Positions 9,061-16,615 of a stretch of DNA of 64,000 nt are shown here, piece after piece. Below the pieces are notes generated by a model. That model made no database searches and was not told where the DNA came from. It was given only the letters and a program-made list of their open reading frames with translations. Position 1 is the first letter of the stretch; each line of letters opens with the position of its first letter. Location of the stretch: assembly GCF_000973085.1 (NCBI RefSeq), contig NZ_CP011280.1:336642-400641 (forward strand). Direction: 5' to 3'. The position numbers and the translations under genes were made by a program. The DNA comes from Sneathia vaginalis. GTDB taxonomy: Bacteria; Fusobacteriota; Fusobacteriia; Fusobacteriales; Leptotrichiaceae.

Positions 9061-9097
9061 AAAAAAACTCTCAATCTTAAAGATTGGGAGCTTTTTT
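9061..9097. terminator. Bidirectional terminator between DUF1275 gene and yebC
   Basis: CTCTCAATCT pairs with AGATTGGGAG (one wobble) around a TAA loop. It is flanked by six A on the left and T6 on the right, so it can terminate both convergent genes. Confidence 0.88.
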
Positions 9098-9814
9098 CTA
9101 TAATTCAGAACAATTATGATGAACTTTTTGTACATCATCATTGTCTTCTAATTGATCAATTAATTTTTGTAGTCTTTCTTTGTCACCAGGAGTCATATTT
9201 TCAACTTCTATAGTTGGGACATAAGAAATATCAGAATCAATAAATGTAAATCCTGCTTTTCTTAATGCATCACAAACTGAATCAAAGTTTTCAGTTGGTG
9301 TTGTGATGTAGAAACTATCATCGTATGTAGTAATATCTTCCATACCAGCATCTAGTGCAACATCCATAATGTCATCTTCAGTTATATCATCTGTTTTTTC
9401 TATTTCAATGACACCTTTTCTGTTAAACATATATGATACACAACCTGGTGTTCCAAGATTTCCACCAAATCTGTCAAATAAGCTCTTAACAGATGAAGCA
9501 GTTCTGTTTCTATTATCAGTTAAGATTTCAACTATTAATGCAACACCACCTGGTCCATATCCTTCATAGTTAAGTGCATCATATGAAACACTACCATCAG
9601 CACCAGAACCTTTTTTTATAGCTCTTTGAATGTTGTCATTAGGCATATTAATGCTTTTTGCTTTTTCAATAGCATGCTTTAATGCTACGTTATAATCAGG
9701 GTCAGCTCCTTCTCTTGCAGCAACAGTAATTAGTCTTACATATTTTGTAAAGGCTGCTGCTCTTTTTTTGTCTTGAGCTTCTTTACGACCTGCTATTGTA
9801 CCGTGTCTTCCCAT
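9098..9814 (-). CDS. yebC: YebC/TACO1-family regulator or translation factor
   Basis: A 238-residue protein of the YebC/PmpR family. It opens with the hallmark MGRHGTIAGRK and contains NMPNDNIQRAIKKG and YEGYGPGGVALIVE. Members have been described as DNA-binding regulators and as factors that help ribosomes through proline stretches; this sequence does not separate those roles. An upstream methionine at 9826 is in frame, but MGRHG at 9814 matches the family N-terminus and follows GGAGG. The gene is monocistronic, with a strong promoter upstream and a shared terminator downstream. Confidence 0.95.
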   Translation of the reverse strand: MGRHGTIAGRKEAQDKKRAAAFTKYVRLITVAAREGADPDYNVALKHAIEKAKSINMPNDNIQRAIKKGSGADGSVSYDALNYEGYGPGGVALIVEILTDNRNRTASSVKSLFDRFGGNLGTPGCVSYMFNRKGVIEIEKTDDITEDDIMDVALDAGMEDITTYDDSFYITTPTENFDSVCDALRKAGFTFIDSDISYVPTIEVENMTPGDKERLQKLIDQLEDNDDVQKVHHNCSEL

Positions 9815-9841
9815 AATTTCCTCCAATAAAAAATATGATTA

Positions 9842-9870
9842 ATTATACCACAAAATAAATGACTTGTAAA
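9842..9870 (-). promoter_or_regulatory. Strong promoter of yebC
   Basis: On the minus strand: TTTACA (9865-9870), a 17-base spacer, then TATAAT (9842-9847) preceded by TGG, giving both a -35 and an extended -10. Confidence 0.75.
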
Positions 9871-9908
9871 ATGAGGATGTAATAGTTTAAATTTAATTTT
9901 ACTTTCTA

Positions 9909-9937
9909 TTTGATATTTTTTTTAAATAGTGTATAAT
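9909..9937 (+). promoter_or_regulatory. Promoter of the TPP-riboswitch transcript
   Basis: TTTGAT (9909-9914), a 17-base spacer, and TATAAT (9932-9937). Transcription would begin just before the riboswitch aptamer. Confidence 0.6.
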
Positions 9938-9945
9938 ATTATTGA

Positions 9946-10018
9946 CAAACAGGGGTGCTGTAAAAAGCTGAGATTATACCCTTAACCTGATACAGGTAAT
10001 ACTGACGTAGGGAGTTTA
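9946..10018 (+). ncRNA. TPP (thi-box) riboswitch aptamer
   Basis: The conserved thi-box blocks appear in order: GGGGTGC, GCTGAGA, ACCC, AACCTGATACAGGTAAT, and CGTAGGGA. The leader precedes a ThiXYZ-type transporter, so thiamine pyrophosphate would switch off uptake of a thiamine precursor. Flanking bases (about AAAC at the 5' side and GTTT at the 3' side) can close helix P1. The boundaries are estimated from these pairings. Confidence 0.94.
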
Positions 10019-10045
10019 TGTATTTTTTTATTGCATTTTTTTACT

Positions 10046-10071
10046 CTCTTCAGAAATGAAGAGTTTTTTTT
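10046..10071 (+). terminator. Riboswitch-controlled intrinsic terminator
   Basis: CTCTTCA (10046-10052), a GAAA tetraloop, TGAAGAG (10057-10063), then eight T. The bases just upstream, ACTCTC (10043-10048), can instead pair with GGGAGT (10010-10015) from the 3' side of the aptamer, which would break the terminator. That is the expected antiterminator when TPP is absent. Confidence 0.85.
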
Positions 10072-10082
10072 AGGAGATAGGT

Positions 10083-10811
10083 ATGAAAAAGATTAAAAAC
10101 TATAGCTTGGTTATACTTTTACTAATAATATGGGAAATATTATCTGATATGCATATAATATCAGAGTTTTTACTACCATCACCATACCAAGTTATACTGG
10201 CATTTATACATGATTTTAATTTACTTATGAAACACACATATTACACTTTAACAGTTGCATTTTTAGGTGTGTTTATAGGGATAGTGTTAAGTTTTGTATT
10301 AGCATTAGTTATGGATCTTTATCAACCTGTATATGATATATTTTATCCCGTAATTATCTTAACTCAAACAATACCTACAATAGCAATAGCTCCTTTATTA
10401 ATAATATGGCTAGGCTATTACATGAAACCTAAGGTAGTTTTAGTAGTTTTATCTACATTTTTCCCTATAACAATAGCGTTGTTAAATGGATTTAAAGCAG
10501 TAGATAAAGATAATATTAACTTATTAAGATCTATGGGAGCAAATACATTTCAAATGTATAGATATCTAAAGATACCAACAAGTTTAAGTTATTTTTTCTC
10601 TGGACTAAAAGTATCAATGTCATATTCATTAATATCAGCTGTAATTGCTGAATGGCTAGGTGGATATTACGGTCTTGGGGTATATATGACAAGAGTAAAA
10701 AAAGCATTTGCATTAGACAAAATGTTTGCAGTAATATTTTTCATAACTTTTTTAAGTCTACTACTTATGTCTATTATAGATGTATTAGAGAAGAAAATAG
10801 TAAAAAATTAG
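10083..10811 (+). CDS. thiX: ABC permease for a thiamine pyrimidine precursor (ThiX-like)
   Basis: A 242-residue inner-membrane permease with about six spans and a binding-protein-dependent permease motif (LLRSMGANTFQMYRYLKIP, the EAA-type loop that contacts the ATPase). It is the first gene after the TPP riboswitch and is followed by an NMT1-type binding protein and an ATPase. The set matches ThiXYZ systems that import formylaminopyrimidine or hydroxymethylpyrimidine. The start at 10083 follows TTAGGAGATAGGT. The substrate is assigned from the riboswitch and the NMT1 partner, not from the permease itself. Confidence 0.85.
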   Translation: MKKIKNYSLVILLLIIWEILSDMHIISEFLLPSPYQVILAFIHDFNLLMKHTYYTLTVAFLGVFIGIVLSFVLALVMDLYQPVYDIFYPVIILTQTIPTIAIAPLLIIWLGYYMKPKVVLVVLSTFFPITIALLNGFKAVDKDNINLLRSMGANTFQMYRYLKIPTSLSYFFSGLKVSMSYSLISAVIAEWLGGYYGLGVYMTRVKKAFALDKMFAVIFFITFLSLLLMSIIDVLEKKIVKN

Positions 10812-10820
10812 GAGGAAGGC

Positions 10821-11792
10821 ATGAAAAAGAGATTGTTTCATTTACTAAGTTTATTAATTATGGTTTTAGGATTTGTAAGTTGTGGAGCAGCAAAACAACC
10901 TGAAAAGAAATTGGAGAAGGTAACACTAGTATTGGACTGGGTACCAAATACTAACCACACTGGTATATTTGTTGCAAAAGATAAGGGATATTTCAAAGAA
11001 GAAGGAATAGATCTTGAAATAGTACAACCAGCTGAAGATAGTTCTGCAACAGTAGTAGGAGCAGGAAAGGCTGAACTTGGAATATATTTCCAACCAAATT
11101 TAGTTAAAAAATTATTGAAAAATACACCAATTACTGCAATAGCAGCAATATTACAAAAAAATACTGCTGGACTTATGTGCTTAAAATCATTAGGAGCTAA
11201 GACACCTAAGGATTTAGAAGGTAAAAGATATTCTACTTGGCAAGATCCTATTGATGATGCAACAGTAAAGACATTAGTAGGAGATAAATTACAAGAAATA
11301 CCTGGTGAAAGTACAGATGCAACAGCTGGTTTAGTTGCTAATCAATATGATTTCATTATTGTATATAGCAATTGGGATTTAATTAATGCAAGATTAAAGA
11401 AAGTAGATGTAGATTTCTTCCCATTAGCACAATATGAACCAATATTTGACTATTATACACCAGTTTTAATAGCAAATAATGACTTTTTAAAGAATAAACC
11501 AGAAGTAGCTAGAAAAGTATTAAAAGCATTAGAAAAAGGATATAGATTTGCAGTAGAAAATCCAGATGAAGCAGCAAATATTCTAATAAAGAATGCTCCA
11601 GAAGGAAATCCTGAATTGATAAGAGAAAGTCAAAAGAGTATAGTTAAGTACTACTTAAATGAAAAAGGTGAATGGGGTAAAGTAGATATAGCTAAGTGGG
11701 ATAGATTCTACAATTGGCTATATGAAAAGAAATTAATAGATAAAAAACTAGATAGTGGAGCTGGAGTAACAAATGAATATCTTGGACATTAA
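10821..11792 (+). CDS. thiY: NMT1/THI5-like substrate-binding lipoprotein (ThiY-like)
   Basis: A 323-residue lipoprotein. The signal peptide ends in lipobox GFVSC with acylated Cys21. The mature domain begins VTLVLDWVPNTNHTGIFVAKDKGYF, the signature of NMT1/THI5-like pyrimidine-binding proteins (shown here in pieces: LDWVPNTNHTG, AKDKGYFKEEG). It would capture formylaminopyrimidine or HMP in the periplasm for the permease at 10083. A CCCGC-like motif known from some THI5 homologues is absent, consistent with a transport role. The start follows GGAGG; the end overlaps the ATPase gene by 20 bases. Confidence 0.9.
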   Translation: MKKRLFHLLSLLIMVLGFVSCGAAKQPEKKLEKVTLVLDWVPNTNHTGIFVAKDKGYFKEEGIDLEIVQPAEDSSATVVGAGKAELGIYFQPNLVKKLLKNTPITAIAAILQKNTAGLMCLKSLGAKTPKDLEGKRYSTWQDPIDDATVKTLVGDKLQEIPGESTDATAGLVANQYDFIIVYSNWDLINARLKKVDVDFFPLAQYEPIFDYYTPVLIANNDFLKNKPEVARKVLKALEKGYRFAVENPDEAANILIKNAPEGNPELIRESQKSIVKYYLNEKGEWGKVDIAKWDRFYNWLYEKKLIDKKLDSGAGVTNEYLGH

Positions 11793-12501
11793 AGATATTA
11801 GTCATAGTTTTGATAATAAGAAGAATACAATAGAAGACATATCTTTTTGTGTAAAAAAAGGAGAAATTGTTGGGATAATAGGTCCTAGTGGAGTTGGAAA
11901 ATCTACGTTGTTTAATATAATAGCGGGGTTAATAAAACCAACTAGTGGTAAGGTGTTTTTAGAAAATGAAGACATTACTGGTAAGACTGCAAAAGTAAGC
12001 TATATGCTACAAAAAGATTTACTTTTGCCTTTTATGACAGTTTATGAGAATATTGCCCTGCCATTAACAATAAAAAAGGTGAATAAGAAAGAAATAGAAA
12101 AGAAAATAAATGAAAATTTATCTAAGTTTGGTTTAGAAAATTTGTGTAACAGATATCCTAAAGAATTATCAGGAGGTCAAAGACAAAGAGTAGCTTTACT
12201 TAGAACATATATGTTCAGTGATAAAATAGTTCTTTTAGATGAACCATTTTCAGCACTAGACTATATCACCAAAGATACAATGTATAATTGGTTTTTAAAG
12301 CTAAAAAAGGAATTAAATCTAACCTGCCTATTAATCACACATGATATAGACGAGGCAATACGTTTATCAGATACTGTTTATGTTATACAAGGAGTTCCAG
12401 GTAAATTTGTTAAAAAATTTGATATACAAAAAGATGAAAAAAGTATGATGGAAATAAAGAAAAAAATATATGAAGTTATTAAACAAAAAATATCTTGGTA
12501 A
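11773..12501 (+). CDS. thiZ: ABC transporter ATPase for the thiamine precursor (ThiZ-like)
   Basis: A 242-residue cytoplasmic ATPase: Walker A GPSGVGKST, Q-loop MLQKD, signature LSGGQRQR, Walker B IVLLDEPFSALD, and H-loop LITHD. It resembles the nitrate/sulfonate/taurine branch of importers, as ThiZ proteins do. It overlaps the ThiY-like gene, so the three subunits are co-translated under the TPP riboswitch. The stop codon lies in the stem of the following terminator. No thiamine biosynthesis enzyme is in this transcript, so salvage must feed genes elsewhere. Confidence 0.88.
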   Translation: MNILDIKDISHSFDNKKNTIEDISFCVKKGEIVGIIGPSGVGKSTLFNIIAGLIKPTSGKVFLENEDITGKTAKVSYMLQKDLLLPFMTVYENIALPLTIKKVNKKEIEKKINENLSKFGLENLCNRYPKELSGGQRQRVALLRTYMFSDKIVLLDEPFSALDYITKDTMYNWFLKLKKELNLTCLLITHDIDEAIRLSDTVYVIQGVPGKFVKKFDIQKDEKSMMEIKKKIYEVIKQKISW

Positions 12502-12531
12502 CGATTTTATCGTTACTAAGATTTTTTTTTT
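12492..12531 (+). terminator. Strong terminator of the thiXYZ operon
   Basis: A 14-bp stem (ATCTTGGTAACGAT with ATCGTTACTAAGAT, one wobble) around a TTT loop is followed by nine T. The thiZ stop codon TAA (12499-12501) is inside the left arm. Confidence 0.92.
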
Positions 12532-12623
12532 ATTTTCATTTAAAAAAGAAATGTGATATTCGTTAAAAAGATATTAAAAAAATTTTTTGTATTCTGTAAA
12601 CTATTAACAAGGAGGTGATATAA

Positions 12624-13658
12624 ATGGATAAAAAAGATTTTTTAGAACATACAGATCTATTTGAAAATAGGATAAAAAATGAGCTAGATAAAGGGCTTAG
12701 TCATTTAAAGGAGCTAATAAACAACGATACAAGTATACCTAATATATATACCTGTGTACTAGAAAAAGATAATGAAAAATATTCATATTTTCTTTTTCCT
12801 ATGGTACAAGATGTTGATGATTGTGTATATATAAAAAAAGAATACTATGAGTTAGAAGATATAGAGGGTATGACATTTATTGGACAATATATATTAGGAA
12901 GTGAAAAGTTTAAATTTAAATTTATTCTAGAAAAAGATGAAAGATTTAATGAACAGGTAAATATATTGTATAAGTCCTTTATACTATCAAATCTACCATG
13001 GCAAAGTTTTGATAAAAGATATATTAATAGAATGTATAGGGTGAAAATATTAGAGGATATAGACTATTTAGAAGATAAAACAGATGCAATTATTGATTAT
13101 GGACTTGGTGATGACTATGTTTTTAATATGAATATATATTGGAATATAGAAAAGATACAGCAAATAAGCAAAAAAAGTTTAACCATACTAGATGACATTT
13201 CATATCTATACACATTAGACAAATCTAATATTGACTATTACCTATTACATGAAGATGAAAGGTACATAGATGATGTATTAAATTATGAGGATAATGTTAA
13301 AATATTTAGTACAAAAGATGATTTATACTGCTTTAATATATTAAGGGTTACCAAATTTGATGAGAGGTTCATATCAAACTATACGGTTAATAATTTAAAA
13401 TTAAGAAATATTGTAAGTTTGAAAGATATAGTAAAAATATTTAAAGTTAATTATGGTATAACTATAAAAGACTTATTCTATTCAAATGAAAATCTATCAC
13501 ATCTAATTATTCCAGATTACAACAAACAAATTTTGAAATTAAAAAACAGTTACCTATATTTAAAATTAGAAAAAATACAAAATTATGATGATGTTATTCA
13601 CTTAGTAAATTATTTAAATAATAATTTAACGACATACGAGGTAAGAGTATATGGCTAG
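12624..13658 (+). CDS. Uncharacterised protein, first gene of the VgrG-like island
   Basis: I do not recognise this 344-residue acidic protein. It has no signal peptide or membrane span and is rich in Asp, Tyr and Ile, with a central NLPWQSFDKRY segment and a long mixed alpha/beta C-terminal half. The start at 12624 follows a near-ideal AAGGAGGTGAT. The next gene overlaps its end by 8 bases, and the series runs through to the VgrG-like spike and effector, so it probably serves that system. Baseplate-like, adaptor or chaperone roles are possible but unsupported. The 123 bases upstream show no strong promoter. Confidence 0.75.
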   Translation: MDKKDFLEHTDLFENRIKNELDKGLSHLKELINNDTSIPNIYTCVLEKDNEKYSYFLFPMVQDVDDCVYIKKEYYELEDIEGMTFIGQYILGSEKFKFKFILEKDERFNEQVNILYKSFILSNLPWQSFDKRYINRMYRVKILEDIDYLEDKTDAIIDYGLGDDYVFNMNIYWNIEKIQQISKKSLTILDDISYLYTLDKSNIDYYLLHEDERYIDDVLNYEDNVKIFSTKDDLYCFNILRVTKFDERFISNYTVNNLKLRNIVSLKDIVKIFKVNYGITIKDLFYSNENLSHLIIPDYNKQILKLKNSYLYLKLEKIQNYDDVIHLVNYLNNNLTTYEVRVYG

Positions 13659-14205
13659 TAATTTTTACCCGTATTTGTGGTACATATATTTAAAGAAAAT
13701 AGAAAACATACAGTATGAGGGATATATACCATATTTTGAGTTAAGTTTATCAGGATTTAATAGTGGTAAAGATGTAGCATACGTTAATTTACCTATGTTA
13801 AATATGTATTTAGATAATGAAGAGTATAAGGCATTATACGATTTTTACATTAAACTCTTAGCATATATTAGATATAGTATGATGAATAATAGACTGTCTT
13901 TATCAAGAAGTGATAAAAACTATATCATTTCTAAATGGAAGTATAAGTCAAGATATATAAAAGACAGTATGTATGTGTTTTTTGCATGCCTTAGAAACAC
14001 TTTTTCAAGCTATATGGTATATAGAAAGAATAATATGTTCTACATCATCCTAGATTACAATAAGGATAAAAATATATTGGATATAATGGAAGAGATAATA
14101 GATAATTTTTTACCTATAGGAATTGAATGTAAGTATTTTTTTAATAATTTTCTTTTTTTAGATATAGAAGAATTTTCATTTTATGAAAGGTGGATAAGTC
14201 TATGA
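13651..14205 (+). CDS. Uncharacterised protein in the VgrG-like island
   Basis: A 184-residue Tyr/Phe/Lys-rich protein without signal peptide or clear membrane span. Its C-terminal segment IIDNFLPIGIECKY faintly recalls the end of small phage-tail proteins that sit at the tail hub (DUF2313-like), but this is a visual impression only. The gene overlaps its upstream neighbour by 8 bases, and the downstream gene starts just inside its end, so the three are translationally coupled. The function is unknown; an accessory role to the downstream spike is inferred from position. Confidence 0.7.
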   Translation: MASNFYPYLWYIYLKKIENIQYEGYIPYFELSLSGFNSGKDVAYVNLPMLNMYLDNEEYKALYDFYIKLLAYIRYSMMNNRLSLSRSDKNYIISKWKYKSRYIKDSMYVFFACLRNTFSSYMVYRKNNMFYIILDYNKDKNILDIMEEIIDNFLPIGIECKYFFNNFLFLDIEEFSFYERWISL

Positions 14206-14591
14206 AATATGAAGTAAAGATGGATAATCTTTTAATAGAACATAGCGTAATAGAAAATGTAGAAATAAATATTATGCAAGATATAGAGCAGAGCTATATA
14301 AACGATAAAAACAGAATACAAGTTTTGGTTGAAGGTAAGATTTTTACTAAAGATAATGGAGTGGTTAAAAGTAAGGATTTAATATCGGACTTAATTAAGT
14401 TAAAAGATAAATATTTTGATGTTTTTGTTAATATAGATGATATGAGCTATCTTTTTCCTAAGTTATACATCTACAAGCTAACACAGAAATTCTATGAAAA
14501 AGATGCAACATTTAAATTGTATTTATTACAAAAATTTTTAGGGGATAATAAAGAAATTGTGGTGAATACTAATGAAAATAAGGATAGATGA
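14202..14591 (+). CDS. Uncharacterised small beta-rich protein preceding the VgrG-like gene
   Basis: A 129-residue protein starting MKYEVKMDNLL. ATG 14202 is preferred over the in-frame TTG/ATG region at 14190 because AGGTGG (about 14188-14193) is spaced 8 bases before it. The alternating hydrophobic pattern in its first half (VIENVEINIM, RIQVLVEGKIF) suggests beta strands. Size and position immediately before a VgrG-like gene would suit a tube or Hcp-like subunit, but no diagnostic motif is visible. The end overlaps the next gene by 20 bases. Confidence 0.65.
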   Translation: MKYEVKMDNLLIEHSVIENVEINIMQDIEQSYINDKNRIQVLVEGKIFTKDNGVVKSKDLISDLIKLKDKYFDVFVNIDDMSYLFPKLYIYKLTQKFYEKDATFKLYLLQKFLGDNKEIVVNTNENKDR

Positions 14592-15813
14592 TAAGGAAAT
14601 AAAAGAATATACAATAAAAGAATTTAAGTTGAGTTCCGAATTCAATAAACACACCAAAATATATTTAGAGTTAGAAATATTAAATTTAGAAAAATTACAA
14701 GGTAAATCAATAGAGATTGAAGATAAAACAAAATATTTTACAGGAGTAATTTATGAAATATATACTTCAAAATTTGGTATAGATGGGAAAAGGGCTAGTA
14801 TAATAGCGTATTCTAATACTAAAAAATTAGATGAAGTTAAAAAGTATGAAATATTTCAAGATGAAGATATTACGTACCTTGATATATTAACTAATATAAT
14901 GAAAGATTATAAAATAAAGTATATGTATTCTGATAGTTTAAAAGTAAAAACAAATAGGCTATATATACAATACGATGAAACTGACTATGAATTTTTAAAA
15001 AGAATACTCTATGACATACAAGAAGTTGTGTATACTAGCTATAACGGTGTAGTAGTATTTGGTATAAAGGATATTTCAAATATATCTATAAATAATATTT
15101 TAGAAAATGGAAGTAAGAATAAGAATAGATACTATATGACAAGGGATGAAATGTATGTAGTTGGTGATAAATATCAGGGTGAATATATATGTAAACTTGA
15201 AGTAGAACAAAAGAAGAATATATATTTTAGTAAGGTTGAATTTTGTAAAAAAGGTGTGTACAAATATATCCCAGTTAAAAATATTAAAGGTACGTTTATA
15301 GAAGCAAAAGTAGTGGATGTAGTAGCAAATAGAGATGTTGCAGCTATGAGGGTAGATTTCTCAAGAAGCATTAAAGATAAGAGTAATAATAAGAAAATAT
15401 TAAGTTTTGCAACACCATATTCAAAGTCTAATACAGGATTTTTCCCAGCACCAGATGTAGGGGATATTGTTGATGTGTACTTTCCATCAAATAATGAAAA
15501 TGATGCAAAAGTTGCGTTTTGCATTAATAATGAAGGAAGTAATAGATTTTGTAGTGATGATAAGAGGAATTTTACTAATGGTAAAAGCACTATTGAGATA
15601 GAGGATAATAAGTTTAATATTGATGCAAGTGACATCAATATTAAAGCGAATAATAAGGTTAATGAGATAAGTAATGGATATATTGCCATAGAGTCTAAGC
15701 AAGATTTACAGCTATATGCAGATAATGTAGATATTGTTTCAAAAAAAGGAAACATAGAACTAAATAGCAGTAGCGATGTAAAAATTAAGGGTAGTAAGAT
15801 ATATAACAATTGA
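14572..15813 (+). CDS. Short VgrG-like (contractile injection system) spike protein
   Basis: At 413 residues it is shorter than typical VgrG (600 or more). The N-terminal part resembles the gp27/late-control-D fold, including YDETDYEFLKRILYD, the usual VgrG-like TD..FL.R.L pattern. Next comes a gp5 OB-fold-like segment (TPYSKSNTGFFPAPDVGDIVDVYF, in pieces TPYSKSNTGFF and PDVGDIVDVYF). The C-terminus (about 345-413) has repeated short beta units (IAIESKQDLQLYADNVDIV, GNIELNSSSDVKIKG) like a needle-shaped beta-helix. By family it caps an injected tube and carries a PAAR tip. The next gene but one supplies a PAAR-like domain. No sheath, ATPase or membrane-complex genes are nearby. Confidence 0.83.
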   Translation: MKIRIDDKEIKEYTIKEFKLSSEFNKHTKIYLELEILNLEKLQGKSIEIEDKTKYFTGVIYEIYTSKFGIDGKRASIIAYSNTKKLDEVKKYEIFQDEDITYLDILTNIMKDYKIKYMYSDSLKVKTNRLYIQYDETDYEFLKRILYDIQEVVYTSYNGVVVFGIKDISNISINNILENGSKNKNRYYMTRDEMYVVGDKYQGEYICKLEVEQKKNIYFSKVEFCKKGVYKYIPVKNIKGTFIEAKVVDVVANRDVAAMRVDFSRSIKDKSNNKKILSFATPYSKSNTGFFPAPDVGDIVDVYFPSNNENDAKVAFCINNEGSNRFCSDDKRNFTNGKSTIEIEDNKFNIDASDINIKANNKVNEISNGYIAIESKQDLQLYADNVDIVSKKGNIELNSSSDVKIKGSKIYNN

Positions 15814-15820
15814 GGGATAT

Positions 15821-16615
15821 ATGAAATTAAAAAAATTTGAAAATGAAAATATACCAGAAGAGATACATGAATTTTATGATGATATGTCGACAAAGTATTT
15901 AAAATCAGACTATTCATATGGTAAAGCAGAAAAAGGACATATAATTTCAGAAAAAATAGGCAGATACAAAATGAAAAAGGATGAAATATACTTAGTAGAA
16001 CCTAATGTAGACTTAAGTTATTTATTGCATTGTGAAGAAGGTCGTATAAAACAAGATGAGATAGTTATAAAATACGATAAATATGTACTATTAAAGGAAC
16101 TAAAAGATATATTAGAAAAATATGTTGATGATGTTTTTGAAACAATTGATATGGAATATATTGAGGATAATAAGACAATTGAAGATGCAAAGTTTATGAA
16201 GAATATAATAACGGTTAGTGCAGCAGGAATATTAATTGCTTGTCATATATTTGGTATAAGAAAGGTAAAGAAGCTATTTTCAAAAAAAGCAATCTATTGT
16301 AAGGATAAAATTCCCATAACCCACTATATAGATGACAAGATGAATTATGACATCACATATATAACGGGAGAAATAAAGAAAAAGAAGGTAATTCCTAATG
16401 TTAAAGAGGAAGATGAGATAAAAATAGATACTGGTGAAGAATTTATAGGTCAAAAGTCTACAAAAGATTTAAAAGAACAACTAGCAAAAATATTAGAGAC
16501 TAGTGAAAAAATAAAGAAAATGTTTGAAAAGAAAAAAGAAGGAAAAACAAGAAGAAAAAGTAGAAACACCAATAAAACAAGAACAACCTCAACAACCTCA
16601 ACAATCTCAAGATAA
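15821..16615 (+). CDS. N-terminal part of the split PAAR-amidase effector
   Basis: The reading frame encodes 264 residues and starts 7 bases after the VgrG-like gene. Residues 1-125 are charged, with a PNVDLSYLLHCEEGR motif I cannot assign. Residues 128-147 form one hydrophobic segment (IITVSAAGILIACHIFGI). The rest is Lys/Glu-rich. The last ~25 residues (KTRRKSRNTNKTRTTSTTST) look like out-of-frame translation of a Gln/Pro linker that reads naturally in the +1 frame. This ORF and the next are therefore best seen as one ~1,040-residue gene interrupted near 16530-16550. Ends are given for the open frame. Confidence 0.7.
   Translation: MKLKKFENENIPEEIHEFYDDMSTKYLKSDYSYGKAEKGHIISEKIGRYKMKKDEIYLVEPNVDLSYLLHCEEGRIKQDEIVIKYDKYVLLKELKDILEKYVDDVFETIDMEYIEDNKTIEDAKFMKNIITVSAAGILIACHIFGIRKVKKLFSKKAIYCKDKIPITHYIDDKMNYDITYITGEIKKKKVIPNVKEEDEIKIDTGEEFIGQKSTKDLKEQLAKILETSEKIKKMFEKKKEGKTRRKSRNTNKTRTTSTTSTISR

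Noticed and set aside
15174-15917. Long minus-strand open frame opposite the VgrG-like gene
   Set aside because: It lies antisense to a gene with clear spike motifs, is Leu/Ser-rich as expected from antisense reading of AT-rich coding DNA, and has no supported start.
16532-16538. A AAA AAG heptamer at the effector gene junction, resembling a -1 ribosomal frameshift site
   Set aside because: The downstream ORF is in the +1 (or -2) frame relative to the upstream one, and the heptamer is not in the phase required for -1 slippage, so classical -1 frameshifting cannot join them.
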